Source: Meconema thalassinum (lineage: Eukaryota > Arthropoda > Insecta > Orthoptera > Tettigoniidae). Taken from it: 64,000 nt of DNA. The stretch spans positions 222,664,467-222,728,466 of the forward strand of contig OX336388.2 of the NCBI GenBank assembly GCA_946902985.2. The letters are read 5' to 3'. Shown here in pieces: positions 10,687-21,755 of this stretch. Every line of letters begins with the position of its first letter. Position 1 is the stretch's first letter. The notes beneath the pieces are model-generated. The model had not been told where the DNA came from. It saw only the letters and a list, made by a program, of their open reading frames with translations, and searched no databases. The translations under genes were made by a program, and so were the position numbers.

Positions 10687-11155
10687 TTAGTATGTCATAC
10701 CAATCTATCTCTTCTCTTCATATTAGCAGTCGCCAGAAATATCTCTCCTCTCCCACTCTTCTTAATACCTCTTCGTTTGTAACCCCATCTACCCATCTGA
10801 TCTTCATCATTCTCCTGTAACACCACATTTTAAACGCTTCAATTTTCCTCCTTTCTGCTCCTCCAATAGTCCAAGTTTCACTTCCATAGAGCGCCACGCT
10901 CCAGACAAAGGCTTTCAAAAATTACTTCCCAATACGTAAATCTATATTCGATGTCCACAGATTCCTTTTTCTGTAGAAATGCTTTCCTTGCCTGAACTAA
11001 CCTACTTTTTATGTACTCTTTGCTTCATCCATCACTGGTTATTTTGCTTCCTAAGTAACAGAAGTCACCTACAGTACTTCCTTTAGCTTTTCACCTGCCA
11101 ATTCGACATCCACAGGGGTTTCTGATTTATTTCGACTGCATTCCAATATTTCAGT
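10687..11155 (-). pseudogene. LINE-1 fragment, right of MITE
   Basis: Continuation of the 9949 copy. 10718-10918 encodes FVWSVALYGSETWTIGGAER and MWCYRRMMKIRWVDGVTNEE; further upstream sequence is frame-broken and ends near 11155. Confidence 0.83.
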
Positions 11156-11173
11156 TAGTACATAAATTCAACA

Positions 11174-11467
11174 GGAAAGTCTCCGTGGCTTAGGCGGCAG
11201 CACGCCGGCCTCTCACCGCTGGGTCTGTGGTTCAAATTTCGGTCAGTCCATGTGAGATCTGTGCTGGACAAAACGGAGGCAGACAGGTTTTTCTCCGGGT
11301 ACTCCGGTTTTCCCTGTTCATTTCATCTGTCATTCATTTAATCATTGCCCCAGAGGAGTGCGTCAGGCCTCGGCAGCCGGCACAGTTCATATCCTCGCCG
11401 CTAGATGGGGGCTTCATTCATTCCATTCCTGACCCGGTCGGAGACTGGAAGCAGGCTGTGGATTTTC
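11174..11467 (+). mobile_element. SINE-C (tRNA-Glu-like), 14-bp TSD
   Basis: Head 'ctccgtggcttaggcggcag' (A-box), loop CTCTCAC (CTC = Glu), B-box-like 'ggttcaaatttcgg'. ACATAAATTCAACA is at 11160-11173 and 11468-11481. It has an internal ~35-bp deletion after 'ttttccctg'. Confidence 0.87.
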
Positions 11468-12024
11468 ACATAAATTCAACACACGCCCAAGTGCACATGG
11501 CTGATGACCACAATGTTCAAACTTCTAAGTGGAAACAAAACTAAAATTGTTATAGGATGCCCTATTGTACGTTTCAGTGTTATTTAAGTTATGTAGGGGT
11601 GGCTGCACTTCAAGAGCCTTTAACAATGAGGCGGCATTGAAATCATTACTTCATCCATTACAGATTACTTGTTGTTGATTACGACATCGTGGCCATGTAG
11701 TCCTGTGTACTTGGGTGTGTCTGATAACCTGTGTCACTGTGCTGTATGTACTAGTGTGTGTATTTATAACTGAGGTAGATTACTATAGTGCCCTGTACAT
11801 TATTATGTTCTGACTTGCTTGGCGCGAGCTCAATGACTCCCTGCTAATGAAATTAACAGCTAGTATTACTTGAAGCAGCTGCCATTAAGGGGGAGCATAG
11901 AGCTTACAGTAGTGCAGAACGGAGAGGTCAGCGTCAAGACAGTGAGCCGCTCCATTACGAAGCCTTCTTCCTTGGCGAATTCTATGACGTCATATCTCTC
12001 CTCACATGAAGAGCACGTGATGTC

Positions 12025-12166
12025 ACTCACTACAGGTAGCTGCAGAAAGTTCCAAGTTTGGAGGTTCGAATCCCGCCGCCGACAGTCTCCATTCTGAGTC
12101 TGTGATATCCCCTTTATCCCCCCCCCCCACACTTCCTGCATGAAAATGCTGGGATGGTTATTTATT
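12025..12166 (+). mobile_element. SINE-H head fragment
   Basis: 'gtagctgcagaaagttccaa' with B-box 'ggttcgaatcccgcc' and body up to 'gaaaatgctgggatggtta', then an abrupt change to a SINE-B/F chimera. Confidence 0.6.
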
Positions 12167-12167
12167 T

Positions 12168-12565
12168 ATTTATCGTATGAATTTTAGTACCGGGAGTGTC
12201 CGAGGTTGTAGCTGGTTCAAGCGGGCACCCATAGGGTGAGCTACAAGTTCCGTTCAATTTCAAGCAGTTCCTACTTTCGTTACCAGATGTCACTGATACC
12301 TAGTGGTGAAGGTTAGAACTTTGTTAGAGCGTTCCAACGAAATATAACCTAGCAATTTAGCTTCACACAAGTTTAGTCTGTGGAAGGATCTTTTACATGC
12401 CATAAATCTATGACATGGGACCGACGGCTTTACTTCCCCTCCGAAGGAAGGCATACTGAAGAATCTTAATGCTCTTAAAAAATCCGATGACTTCGGCCGG
12501 ATTTGAACCCACGATTTTGCGCACAGCAGTTCAGCATGCTACCAACTACACCACCAGCCGGGCTG
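12168..12565 (-). mobile_element. Chimeric SINE: B head, F tail
   Basis: Reverse copy. The right end is the SINE-B head ('cagcatgctaccaactacac'). The left end is the SINE-F terminus ('cgggagtgtccgaggttgta', 'gggtgagctacaagttccgt'). The join lies near 12260. Confidence 0.78.
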
Positions 12566-12716
12566 GTATCTTATCTCGAATCCAAGGGAACCAACTTCAG
12601 TCTCAGACATTAATAATTACAATAACACACTTCCTACAGGCATCACAATGCCAAAGGTCATCAGACAAATATTATACACACACAAGCACGAGTACATGGT
12701 GACTAAAAGGAATAGC

Positions 12717-12975
12717 TCAATCTACCCATCTGATCTTGATCATCATTCTCCTGTAACACCACATTTCAAACGCATCTATTCTCCTCTTTTCTGCTGCACC
12801 AACAGTGCAAGTTTCACTTCCATAGAGCGCCACGCCCCAGACAAAGGCTTTCAAAAATGACTTCATAATACCTAAATCTATATTCGATGTCAACAGATTC
12901 CTTTTTTGTAGAAATGCTTTCCTTGCCTGAGACAACCTACTTTTTATATCCTCTTTGCCTCGTTCATCACTGATT
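12717..12975 (-). pseudogene. LINE-1 internal fragment
   Basis: The minus-strand frame contains QARKAFLQKRNLLTSNIDLG, WGVALYGSETCTV and FEMWCYRRMM. It lacks both the FADD box and the usual 3' end. Confidence 0.8.
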
Positions 12976-13157
12976 AATTATTTGAAACCTTTTCGGGCCC
13001 TTTGGCCCTTTAACACAATTGCTTAATTTTACGATTTTGCTAAGATAGAGACCCTACTTCTTAGTTAGTTAGTTATTGTTGTTTTAAGGGGCGGAACTAC
13101 GAGGTTATCTGCCCCTCCCCTACTTTTTCTGCTAAGATATGTATTCAACATTAACAA

Positions 13158-14015
13158 GTAGTTCCGTGACGAACTAAAGAGCCTACTTTTCTTAAAATTC
13201 ATGTATGTGATGCTCAGAATTAATCTGAAATATTACGATCTATTATAGTGCCAATTTTGGATAAAATCCCTTTGTTAGTATAGAAGTTACAGGAAATTAA
13301 AATTGAAACTATCAGAAAGCTTAGAATCATGTTGGCAGCACTGATGTATATACTGTAAGTTACTCCAAACTAAGGTAGAATGTCACGTACTAGGCTATCC
13401 GTGTGCAAAGTTTAGAGCTGTTGGCTTGTATACTTTTTGATATATTGATATTAGGGTGAAAATATAGAGAGAGCATTTATTAACAGTTGGCAGCCCTGGT
13501 GACTCATTAGAATACGCACAGTCATATGTGCTATAGTACACATAGTACATACGAAATCTGGTTGAAATCCAATCGATAGTATAGAAGTTACATGCATTTA
13601 GAAATAGGACCTATCGACAGGCTTAGAATCAGGTTGGCAATACTGGCATGTATGGTCTTCTGAAAATTAATCTGGAATGCTATTGTCTATATGTGTGCCA
13701 ATTTCGGAATAGTTTGCATACATAACTTCTGAGATATCCAACATAGAGCTCAAATTACAATTGCGATTTTTTAGCAGTTGGTAGCACTGACGTCAATTTC
13801 AATAAGGCTGTGAGATATTCAGGTATAGATCTGTAGTGTTACCAAATTTGGTTTCGATAGCTGCAGCCGTTTAAGAGTTGATAGGGGGGGGGGGGGGGGA
13901 CACACACACAGCCAGCCAGCCAGACAGAAAGACAGACACACACACATTTCCCCGGATCGATCTCATAAGACTACTTTTTCCTCATTTTTGCAAAATGCGA
14001 AAAGTAGGCTAAAAA
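13158..14015 (+). mobile_element. Helentron/HINE-like non-autonomous element, copy 1
   Basis: Begins with the small palindrome AGTTCCGTGACGAACT followed by GCCTACTTTTC, and ends GAAAAGTAGGCTAAAAA, so GCCTACTTTT is inverted at the two ends. A poly-G run, CACA and GACA/GCCA microsatellites precede the 3' end. Subterminal inverted repeats plus a microsatellite core resemble Helentron-derived HINE/DINE-1 elements; the class is inference. The interior repeats 'gttggcagcactgatgtata' motifs. Confidence 0.65.
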
Positions 14016-14589
14016 TCTACACCATAAATCAAACTGAGATGAGATTTAGAAACTTTCATCTCGAATAAATATCGATGCCAAGGAGGAAGTCGCCAGGCTA
14101 AACTGGGTCCCTGCTAGCTATTTCTATAAGACGCCGCTCGACGTTAAGAAAAACTTGCTCATAATGATGTCTTTCATACAGCAATTAGGGTTATATTCAT
14201 CAAGAATCTGCAGTTTCTTTTCCAGTAATTAACATACTTTCAAAGCATTACTAACAAAAATCTTCACAGACTTACACAATATTTAATTACAAGCAGTGTA
14301 ATGTGTTCGAGCAAGACAGTGGAAAAGAAAATTCCATCGCAGGATAACAACATGTCACAAAATTAAGGTGCTCTTGTTTGGATCTTCACAAACAGAATTG
14401 ATTGTATTACTGATTCTTCTCACTACTTTCTTTTTTATAAAGTTAAGGGAACCTTGTAGAGTACATAAACCAACAATACAACTACGTTACTTAAGAAAGG
14501 TTTTATTCTTAGGTAAGACTTTCTCTATTAACCCTACAATGGAACCAAAGTATAGTTACTGGAACAGTCACTTTTAAGCTGGAAAGTCG
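14016..14589. other. Unassigned
   Basis: Unique-looking sequence with no recognisable frame or repeat. Confidence 0.45.
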
Positions 14590-14961
14590 CTACCGAACGA
14601 TTCGGGTTGTTGGGAGACTACTGCCTTCTGCATTCGTTTAAGTACAGTTGCGTATCCAGATCCATTTCGTTAAGGCCTTGGAGTAAGGCACTCGGGATCA
14701 CGCCCGTACTTGAGACAATGATAGATATGGTCTTTACTCGTTCTACATGTCATTCTCTTTTGATAGGGCCGACCAACTCAATGTATTTGCTGATCTCTTT
14801 TATGTATTATAATTGGAGATTCTTGTTGTTAGGAATCGCAACATCAATCAAGGTAGTTTGATCCATTTTCTTGCTGACAACCACCAGATCCGGCCTGTTG
14901 AGTGATAAGTTACCGATTGATCAGTCAGAATAGTTCGGTCCCAATACAACTTGTATTCCTT
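14590..14961 (-). pseudogene. Retroelement fragment with a PD-D nuclease-like motif
   Basis: Minus-strand translation reads WDRTILTDQSV, then (after a small frame shift) NRPDLVVVSKKMDQTTLIDV with AIPNNKN, a stop, ISKYIELV, a second stop, and SIIVSSTGVIPSALLQGLNE. The PD...(13 residues)...D spacing followed by a K..KY helix resembles the restriction-like endonuclease fold found at the C-terminus of some insect LINEs, and similar relics are common in insect genomes. Two stops and one frameshift show it is dead. It may be the end of the LINE-2 copy upstream or a separate element. Family placement is inference. Confidence 0.55.
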
Positions 14962-15645
14962 GTCTCTTTTTTTTACATCCTTATGCCCTGCCCGACCTTC
15001 TTTTCCTCCCAAAATCTCTTCATTCTCTCGTTGAACTTCTTCCTTCGTTCTTCTGTCCAAGTTACAGCGGCTCTGATGTTGGGTTTGTCTCCAAATTGGT
15101 GATTGTCGATTTTGGTTCTGAATTTACATCTGTCCTGTGCAATGTCTTCTGAGATGTTGAATTCCTGGAGATCTGTTACAATTTCACGAAGCCAGCTGTT
15201 CTTGTTTTTTAATGAAAGGGCTAGGTTGAGAATTATTTTAGTTAGTCTGTTATTGTCCATTCTAATAATGTGTCGGTAGAATTTCAATCGACTTTTCCGA
15301 AAAATGCGAGAGATTTTTTTCAGAATGACAACATATTTCCTGGGATGATTTTTCCCTCCATATTCCCTCTATCTTATACAAACTGGCCCAAACTTTTTCG
15401 TAAAATTTTCCTTTCTTCTTTCTCCATGTCTTTGGTTAAAGATCCACCACGAACGCTTCATGTTTGATTACTGTATTATAGTGTCTAAGTTTTGCTTTCC
15501 GAGATATTGATTTTTTTTATTATACCTGTTCCAAGTGATCCTGTAAACTTTCTGTAATTTGGAAATGCTTTCTTTATTTGCTTCGCGGTTTAAACCAGAG
15601 GGCTGAATAATTTCTCCTAAATATTTAAATTGGTTCACTTGAAAG
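14962..15645 (-). pseudogene. LINE-2 C-terminal fragment
   Basis: The minus-strand reading frame at 14973-15287 gives MKFYRHIIRMDNNRLTKIIL, a loop, then TWTEERRKKFNERMKRFWEE, the same order as in the 4625, 22395 and 47805 copies. In this LINE family the segment follows the reverse transcriptase and ends the second ORF; no catalytic RT motif survives here. Upstream (15290-15645) is homologous but frame-broken. An (ATT)-rich stretch lies at 15660-15690. The copy adjoins a different retroelement fragment at 14590-14960. Confidence 0.75.
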
Positions 15646-16162
15646 ATTTACTCATCATAGGTTTATTATTATTAGTAGTAGTATTATTATTTCTTGAAGA
15701 AGGCGCAGCATCAAACAAGACTGGACGCAAATTGGAGCGAGCGACCAAGCAAGTTTGGCGAACGGTAGCACGTGAGCTAGCAAGCACTGAGGTCAGTTCA
15801 ACTACTAATTAATAAACGTGTAGTAAGTGTCAACTAATAAGCCTAATGGAGGGTGGGTGGGTGGAGGGAGGAGACGTCTTGAGTGCGGGGGCGGTACAGG
15901 GTGATTCACAACAGTTAACTCATAACAATAATACTGTATATTATGTTAGATAATGCGCAGTGGCATAGTTGCTTGCTTTTCCCCCGGACAGCCGCTAAGG
16001 TTCGAATCTCACTGACTGCAGGGTGGTATTTTCACACCAAGAAAAAATCGAAATGAGGCAGTTATCTGCCAACTACTCCAGACAATACGAGTTTGTAGTT
16101 GGGGTATACTGAAATATATTAAACCAATTTTGGATAGTTATACCATGACGAGTTATACTATT

Positions 16163-16880
16163 GTTTGCCATCTCTTAATGAATGCAGTACATTTGGCACA
16201 GGCTAGAGTATCACCGATGTCTCAGTCTCACTCATGGCTGTGATTATATGGAAGCTACTGAGGTATGAGTGGTGCTGAGTAATGACATTCAGGGCACAGT
16301 CAGTGTCTATTGGCACAGGCTAGAGTATCACCGATGTCTCAGTCTCACTCAAGGCTGTGATTATATGGAAGCTACTGAGATATGGGTGGTGCTGAGTAAT
16401 GACATTCAGGGCACAGTCAGTGTCTGTTGGCACAGGCTAGAGTATCACCGATGTCTCAGTCTCACTCAAGGCTGTGATTATATGGAAGCTACTGAGGTAT
16501 GAGTGGTGCTGAGTAATGACATTCAGGGCACAGTCAGTGTCTGTTGGCACAGGCTAGGGTATCACCGAAGTCTCAGTCTCACTCAGGACTGTGATTATAT
16601 GGAAGCTACTGAGGTATGGGTGGTGCTTAGTAATGACATTCAGGGCACAGTCAGTGTCTGTGGAAGCTGTGAAATGTCCCACTCATAGGGTTAGTACTGA
16701 TGTGCTGACTCAGTGAGGAAAGCAATGGCAAACTACCTCACACCTCTTCTTGCCTAGTACGCCTCAATATAGCGCTGCCTTGGGTTTTTGTGAGTATCTA
16801 CCCACATAACCTAACGGCGATACTTTTTGAGGATCCAACCAGCCTTCGGGCTGACTACCTAACAGACAGACAGACAGACA
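16163..16880 (+). mobile_element. Dispersed element with 117-bp VNTR
   Basis: Left end 'tgccatctcttaatgaatgc'; 3.9 units of 117 bp beginning 'ggcacaggctagagtatcac' at 16195, 16312, 16429 and 16546; then 'actgatgtgctgactcagtg', 'ccttcgggctgactacctaa' and (CAGA)n. 117 bp is 39 codons, so open frames with repeated residues arise. An inverted relative is at 49098-49475. Confidence 0.85.
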
Positions 16881-17035
16881 GACAGATACTATAGCTGTAG
16901 TAGTTGTTATTTATTTTTAAGGGTTTGGAACATTTTGAACATGAGCACCGTGGACTTGGATGTCTGCCCAATTTGTCTGATAACCTGTGATTCTGTGATT
17001 TCTCTAGTAGTGTATGTAACGTAATTTGCATTTTA

Positions 17036-17345
17036 GTGTTCGATTCCTGGTACTGCCAAGAAATGTAATTCTGGTCAGATGACTGGAAAGGGGAACACTC
17101 AGCTTCACGATGCAAAACTGAAAAGAGGTGTGTTCGATTCCCACCTCAGCCAACATGGAAGTGGTTTACCGTGGTATTTGCACTTCTAATCCAGATAAAT
17201 GCCGGGATGGCTCCTAATTTAAGACCACGGCCACCTGACGTACACTGAAATAACACGGGTTATTAGACAAATTCTACAGACACCCAAATACACGGGGCTA
17301 AATGACCACGATTTCCAAGCCTCCCTGAAATGAAATAACAATAAA
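17036..17345 (+). mobile_element. SINE-A copy
   Basis: Starts within the T-arm ('gttcgattcctgg'), then 'tgccaagaaatgtaattctg', 'ggaagtggtttaccgtggta' and the tail with 'taacacgggttattagacaa'. A reverse-orientation SINE tail (16905-17035) abuts it. Confidence 0.72.
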
Positions 17346-18167
17346 AGTTCATTCATCTTCTTTTGTTTTACCTCTCATTAACTCGTCACGTTAGGTTAGC
17401 GTCAGAAAGGGCATCCGGCCATAAAAGATAGAAATCCTTAGCTTCTTGTATTCGACATACTTACAATATATAACAGATGCTCCCTCGTAGCTACAGACAA
17501 CATTTTGTTGTAAATATACATCCATTCATAATCATTTATATATATTATTCAAAACATATGCCACACCACGTGTATATTACAAAGTAAATCACGCCTCCTC
17601 TTCCCCCTTCCTTTTGAATATATCTCAATAGAGAAGAAGAACGAGAAAAATCTTTCCATTCAACAGGCATTTAAAAAGAAAGGAGACGGCTGCGAAGGGT
17701 CGGGGTTGTTGAGGTCTTAAGCTGAAGAAAGAGTAGTAGGTGGTAGATGAGGAAGTGAAGGGGAAGAGGAGGTGATCGAAGCAGCAGAAGTGAGAAAAGA
17801 AGGCTAGGAACAGAAAGAAAAGAAGAAAAAAAAAAGATGAGATGAATACCAGAAGATTGGGGGGTGTCTGTGGCAAAAGAAGGGGAGAGCCATCCGACCG
17901 GAAGAAGTCTGTAACCTCTCCCCCTCCCACCTTCCCGCCAAGCATCTCCCGACATCCTCTTCCGGTAGCTCGTGTTCTCATAGCTTTCGCAATAACAACA
18001 CCACGACATAACCTCAAAAAATAATAGGCATTACTTAATAGTCTCGCGACATCAATATACATACACCTACAACAATTAAAGCGTCCAGTTCTTAATATCC
18101 TTCATTTTCTCTTTAGGCAAGACAGCAAGCAGATGTTTGTTTGTTTGTTTATTTGTCTATTTGTTTG
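17346..18167. other. Unassigned; purine-rich segment
   Basis: 17630-17910 is GA-rich on the plus strand, giving F/L/S-rich minus-strand frames without coding character. 17385-17440 contains 'agaaagggcatccggcc', a SINE-like phrase. Confidence 0.45.
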
Positions 18168-18535
18168 ATTTTTCCAGTTCAAACATGAATAAACACGACG
18201 ACACATCAGCGGAACAAAAGGGAACTAAATAGGACATAATTGTTCGTCTATTGTTTCTGCTTGACTAAGATTGACAAATGAATGTAAATTAATATGTGTT
18301 CGTTACTTCCTGTCGGGGTAAAAGAGAATAAACATTTTTTTCTTTTTCATCATAAATATTCCTTGACATTTTACTATTCATTGCATGTTAATTAATATGT
18401 CAAAGAGAAATAATATATTTGGAGAGAGAAGAAATGCTTAATATATCGCCAGTAGTGACATAATACATCAAAGGTTCTATCCCTTAAGCCACCTCGTGGT
18501 GTAGCGGTTAGCGTTCTTGGCTGTCACCCCAGGGG
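18168..18535 (+). repeat. ~360-bp duplicated block, copy 1
   Basis: From 'tttttccagttcaaacatga' to 'cttggctgtcacccc', nearly identical to 23953-24310 in the same orientation. It consists of unique-looking AT-rich DNA plus the first half of the SINE-A head. Identity falls sharply past the anticodon arm. Confidence 0.85.
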
Positions 18536-18712
18536 TCCGGGTTTGATCCCTGACTCTGCCAAAAAATTACATTCTGGTCTGAGGGCTGGGACAGCGTACA
18601 TTCAGCCTCGTGAGGCAAAACTGCCATCCTGGAAGTGGTTTTCCGTGGTTTCCCACGTACACTCCAGAAAAATGCCAGAATGGTTCCTAACTTAAGGCCA
18701 CGGCCGTTTGCA
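18487..18712 (+). mobile_element. SINE-A with tRNA-Asp-like head
   Basis: Head 'cacctcgtggtgtagcggtt' (A-box), anticodon-loop-like CTGTCAC (GTC = Asp) and B-box 'gggtttgatccc', then the linker, 'gcctcgtgaggcaaaactg' and 'aaggccacggcc'. The tail is replaced by hammerhead-bearing sequence from about 18713. Confidence 0.78.
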
Positions 18713-18752
18713 GGTGCGTTTCATAAGAAGGGAGGTAGCGCGCAGTTCGCTA

Positions 18753-18834
18753 CTCCTTTGGGGGTCCGGGCACGGACATCAAGAGCCCGCTGATGAGCCA
18801 GCTTGGTGTCCTATGCGAAACCCCGCACAAGGCA
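18753..18834 (+). ncRNA. Degenerate type-III hammerhead ribozyme
   Basis: All core segments occur in order. Stem III 5' strand GGGG is at 18761-18764, with outer CCTT at 18755-18758. The cleavage triplet GTC ends at 18766. Stem I CGGGC (18767-18771) pairs perfectly with GCCCG (18785-18789) over a 13-nt loop. CTGATGAG is at 18790-18797, stem II follows, then CGAAAC at 18816-18821, with CCCC (18821-18824) and AAGG closing stem III. Stem II is weak here (two pairs, then mismatches), so cleavage may be impaired. Animal genomes carry hammerheads in Penelope-like elements and retrozymes; which element hosts this one is unknown. Confidence 0.65.
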
Positions 18835-19585
18835 CGGCATAAACCTAGAAAAACTGCTGAGTTTTAATTCACTGGCCGTGAAATCCAATATACCATTCTT
18901 AAAGAAAGTTCACTAGTTGTCGATTATATCAAGCACCGATTTCCTCAACAACTCACCTATCCTTTATTTTGATTTCATGAATGTGGCAACCCTGATTGGC
19001 GTTGTGATTGTTACAATCAAAAATGTGTTTCAATTATTGCGCTGAAACTTCTCAAATGAGCTAATTAACTCGTCCCAACATTCAATTTAAACCAGGTTTA
19101 AAACGGCCAAACATTGTGTTTTGTCTGAAATTCGTAGTGTTTCACTTTTTTTTATGCCGGTGAGTGTATGTTTTCATTCGGTGATCTTTGGAACTTGGAT
19201 TCTTCCTTACTTTGCTGCACTGAATTTACCAAATGCCGCTGATGAAAGGCGGGAATGCAGCGCGTCACCACGACTGGTTCTTTAGGTGCGGAATGCCTGT
19301 ACTAATCGGTCACTGTTGAAGCAGAGAAGTTACTCTGAGACTCCAAACTCGCTAGGATTTACCAGAAACTTCAAGTTTCAAGGTCACGACAGACAATGAA
19401 CTTTACACAAGCAGTCTACTGTAAAATCTCCTACCCCACTGTCTAGCTGTGCGCGTTCAAGCACTCACCATGACTGCAATGCGGAGCTGCAGCACGTTCG
19501 GAGAGTGGAGGTTCAAATCCCGCTCCTGAGTGTGTTTCTTCCCCGGGGTCTTTCACACTCCCTCCAGCCAAATGCCGGGATAATA

Positions 19586-20236
19586 CAGGGTCATTATCTA
19601 TGTGCGCCCCGATAAACACGGCAAGCTAAGCCTGCTGTGACTGGCGCAGATCGCGGGCGCGCGAACCCTGTTCAGCCGGTGGTGGCGCGCTCCACTGACA
19701 CATATCGTTAGTTAACACGTGTTTTGTAATTCATATGGACGTGTATCTGCAAAGCTCAGACGTCAGTGTTGCGCGTTTAGAGAGTATTGTGATTACTGTG
19801 ATTGTTGGTAATTCCTCGAGACCAATTCACATAGCGCGAACGTGTGTATGTCCATAATTATTCGTATATGAAAAGCAGAAAGTCTTATTCTGAAACAAGA
19901 CGAAAATTTCGAATCAAGTTTTCAGGAAGACCTGTGCCTAATGCCAGTACAATTTGGAGGGCCGCTAAACTATTCAAGGAAACAGGCTCCGTAAATAATG
20001 AAAGAGTTGACAGACATTCTTTCATCAGAAGAAGTCAGGTGTGTGTTACAAGAGAGGGAGGACATTTTCAGCATCGCCTATGAGCACTGTAAGTACACAT
20101 TATTGAACATGTTTGGTAAAAGTGTAAAAGTGGTCGCCTACCACCGACTGAACCGTGTACGCGCGCCCATGATCTGCGCCAGTCAAAGCAGGCTTAGCTT
20201 GCCGTGTTTATGGGGGCGCACATGATACTGACCCTG
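19586..20236 (+). mobile_element. Tc1/mariner-type MITE, 651 bp, TA duplication
   Basis: Long inverted repeats of about 80 bp, starting CAGGGTCATTATCTATGTGC at the left and CAGGGTCAGTATCATGTGCG (complement) at the right. TA at 19584-19585 and 20237-20238. It inserted into a SINE-H copy: joining the flanks restores the 'gccgggataatacc' line seen in other SINEs. The interior keeps a transposase N-terminal remnant. Confidence 0.85.
19868..20083 (+). pseudogene. Transposase N-terminal helix-turn-helix remnant
   Basis: Within a short open segment, MKSRKSYSETRRKFRIKF, a short linker, then STIWRAAKLFKETGSVNNER resembles the DUF4817/paired-like helix-turn-helix at the N-terminus of many insect Tc1/mariner-type transposases, where the LF(K/R)ETGSV motif is characteristic. 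It probably bound the inverted repeats of the surrounding element. The frame ends soon after, and no DDE residues follow before the right repeat, so it is a deletion derivative of a once autonomous transposon. The upstream ATG at 19844 may not be the original start. Confidence 0.6.
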
Positions 20237-20402
20237 TACCATATTTCAAGCACCGGAATAACTATCACATCCTCAACCCTAATAATTACAGTTATAGGCT
20301 ACAAATCACTGCAGTCACGGCAGAAACACAGGTTATCAGAAATATTGATCATACACCCAAGCACACGGGGCTGATGACCAAGATATCCCAAACCTGAAAG
20401 GA

Positions 20403-21294
20403 CATAAAACACAGCGCCGCTCAGCTACCGATTGTGGCGTATAACCCTTGACGTTATTCTATAGGACGCTATTTCTCATATCAAGCAGCTGATCAATTGC
20501 CCTCACGAGACTGAGTTCACCTCGTTCTAATATAATTTAAAAATAGTATTTCACATCCTGGTATCTTATTATATAATACGCTAAGGTGTATGTTTCACAA
20601 AACTCAAGCTCCTAAACCAGAGGGAGTTAGAAGGTGTGGTTTGTGCCAAAATTTTCCAAATCGTCTAAATAGTACAGGAAAATTCTTGCATTTCTTGAAA
20701 AGTCAACAAGCAAATAAACAAGACGATAGCCCATGGCTTAACTGTTGCACGTACAGACCGCATAGCACTAGGACCGGCCGGGTAGTCTGTACACATGGGG
20801 CGCACACAACCCATTACGCGAGAGTTCTCGCATAATTCTTCTACAAAATTTCGCAAGCTTTCTGCCACTGTCACCAGGATTAAATTTCTGTGAAGAGACG
20901 CGAAATTAAACTAGTCATCATGTGGCTGCCAAGAATGCTAGCCTTACAGGTCGAGGTGTAGGTATCTAGGTGGCCTCTCCATATCTACAGTACAGTGTCG
21001 TAATAATTGAAAGTCGATTATTATTGATGTTCAGTAGAAGAGGGAGGGAAGTATAAGTGGGGTAATAATATTGCACATCATACAATATGTCATGTACGAG
21101 TAATCAATACCAAACAAGGGAAAAGGTCAGAGACACGATTATCAGTTCCTAATGTCACAGCGTATGTCATGGCCTCGTGACAGGATACGTTCAAAGGGCT
21201 GCTGGAGTACGCTATCGTCTACATTCTCCTGCCAGGGGGCTTTGACAGATTCACTTTCGTTTTTCTCACATTTGAAAACAAATGTATTTTTGTT
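20403..21294. other. Unassigned
   Basis: The plus-strand frame at 20590-20835 (81 codons, Cys-containing start) is not recognised and has no support from context. Nothing else seen. Confidence 0.4.
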
Positions 21295-21755
21295 TGGTTG
21301 GTTGTTTCCTCAGCTTAGGGGCTGCGACAACGCGGTCATGTAGCCCCGTGTACTTTGGGTGTGTGTAGAATCTGTCTGATAACCGGTGTTAATTGTGATG
21401 GCTGTATTAGTGTGTGTTATCTGTAATGTCGATAAGGACGACAGACGATCAATTTCAAGTAGTTCCTACTTTTGCTACCGTCTTCGAAATCTAGCTGTGA
21501 ACTTGACTACTAGATGCCACCGCAACCGGCACCTGGTGACAAGCGTTGGAACTGATAGAGCATTAATCAAATGTAACTTACACAATTTTTGTTAGTGGTA
21601 GGTTCTTTAAATTCCCTAAATCTATGACCTGGCTTTAGTTCCCCTCCGAAGGAAGGCATACTGAGGGATTTTTAACGCTCTTAAAAAATCCGACAACTTC
21701 TGCCGGGTTTGAACCCACGATCTTGGGCATAGAACCACAGCATGCTACATATTTT
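21295..21755 (-). mobile_element. SINE-B copy
   Basis: Reverse, nearly full: tail at the left ('ggggctgcgacaacgcggtc'), body, then 'ggcatactgagggatttttaa' region and B-box complement 'gggtttgaaccc'. The head is cut after 'agcatgctac'. Confidence 0.8.

Larger units (their letters stand above)
19470..20402 (+). mobile_element. SINE-H copy split by the MITE
   Basis: tRNA-like head (19470-19530; B-box-like GGTTCAAATCC), body to 19585, interruption by the MITE at 19586-20236, then the shared SINE tail (acaggttatcag, acacggggctgatgacc). A related head is at 40030. Confidence 0.7.

Noticed and set aside
18487..18560. Functional tRNA-Asp gene
   Set aside because: Promoter boxes and a GTC loop are present, but the acceptor arms do not pair and the sequence continues into the SINE body.
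18753..18834. Type-I hammerhead arrangement
   Set aside because: No closed stem III hairpin followed by UH and a stem I strand is present downstream of CGAAAC; the closed hairpin is stem I, so the order is type III.
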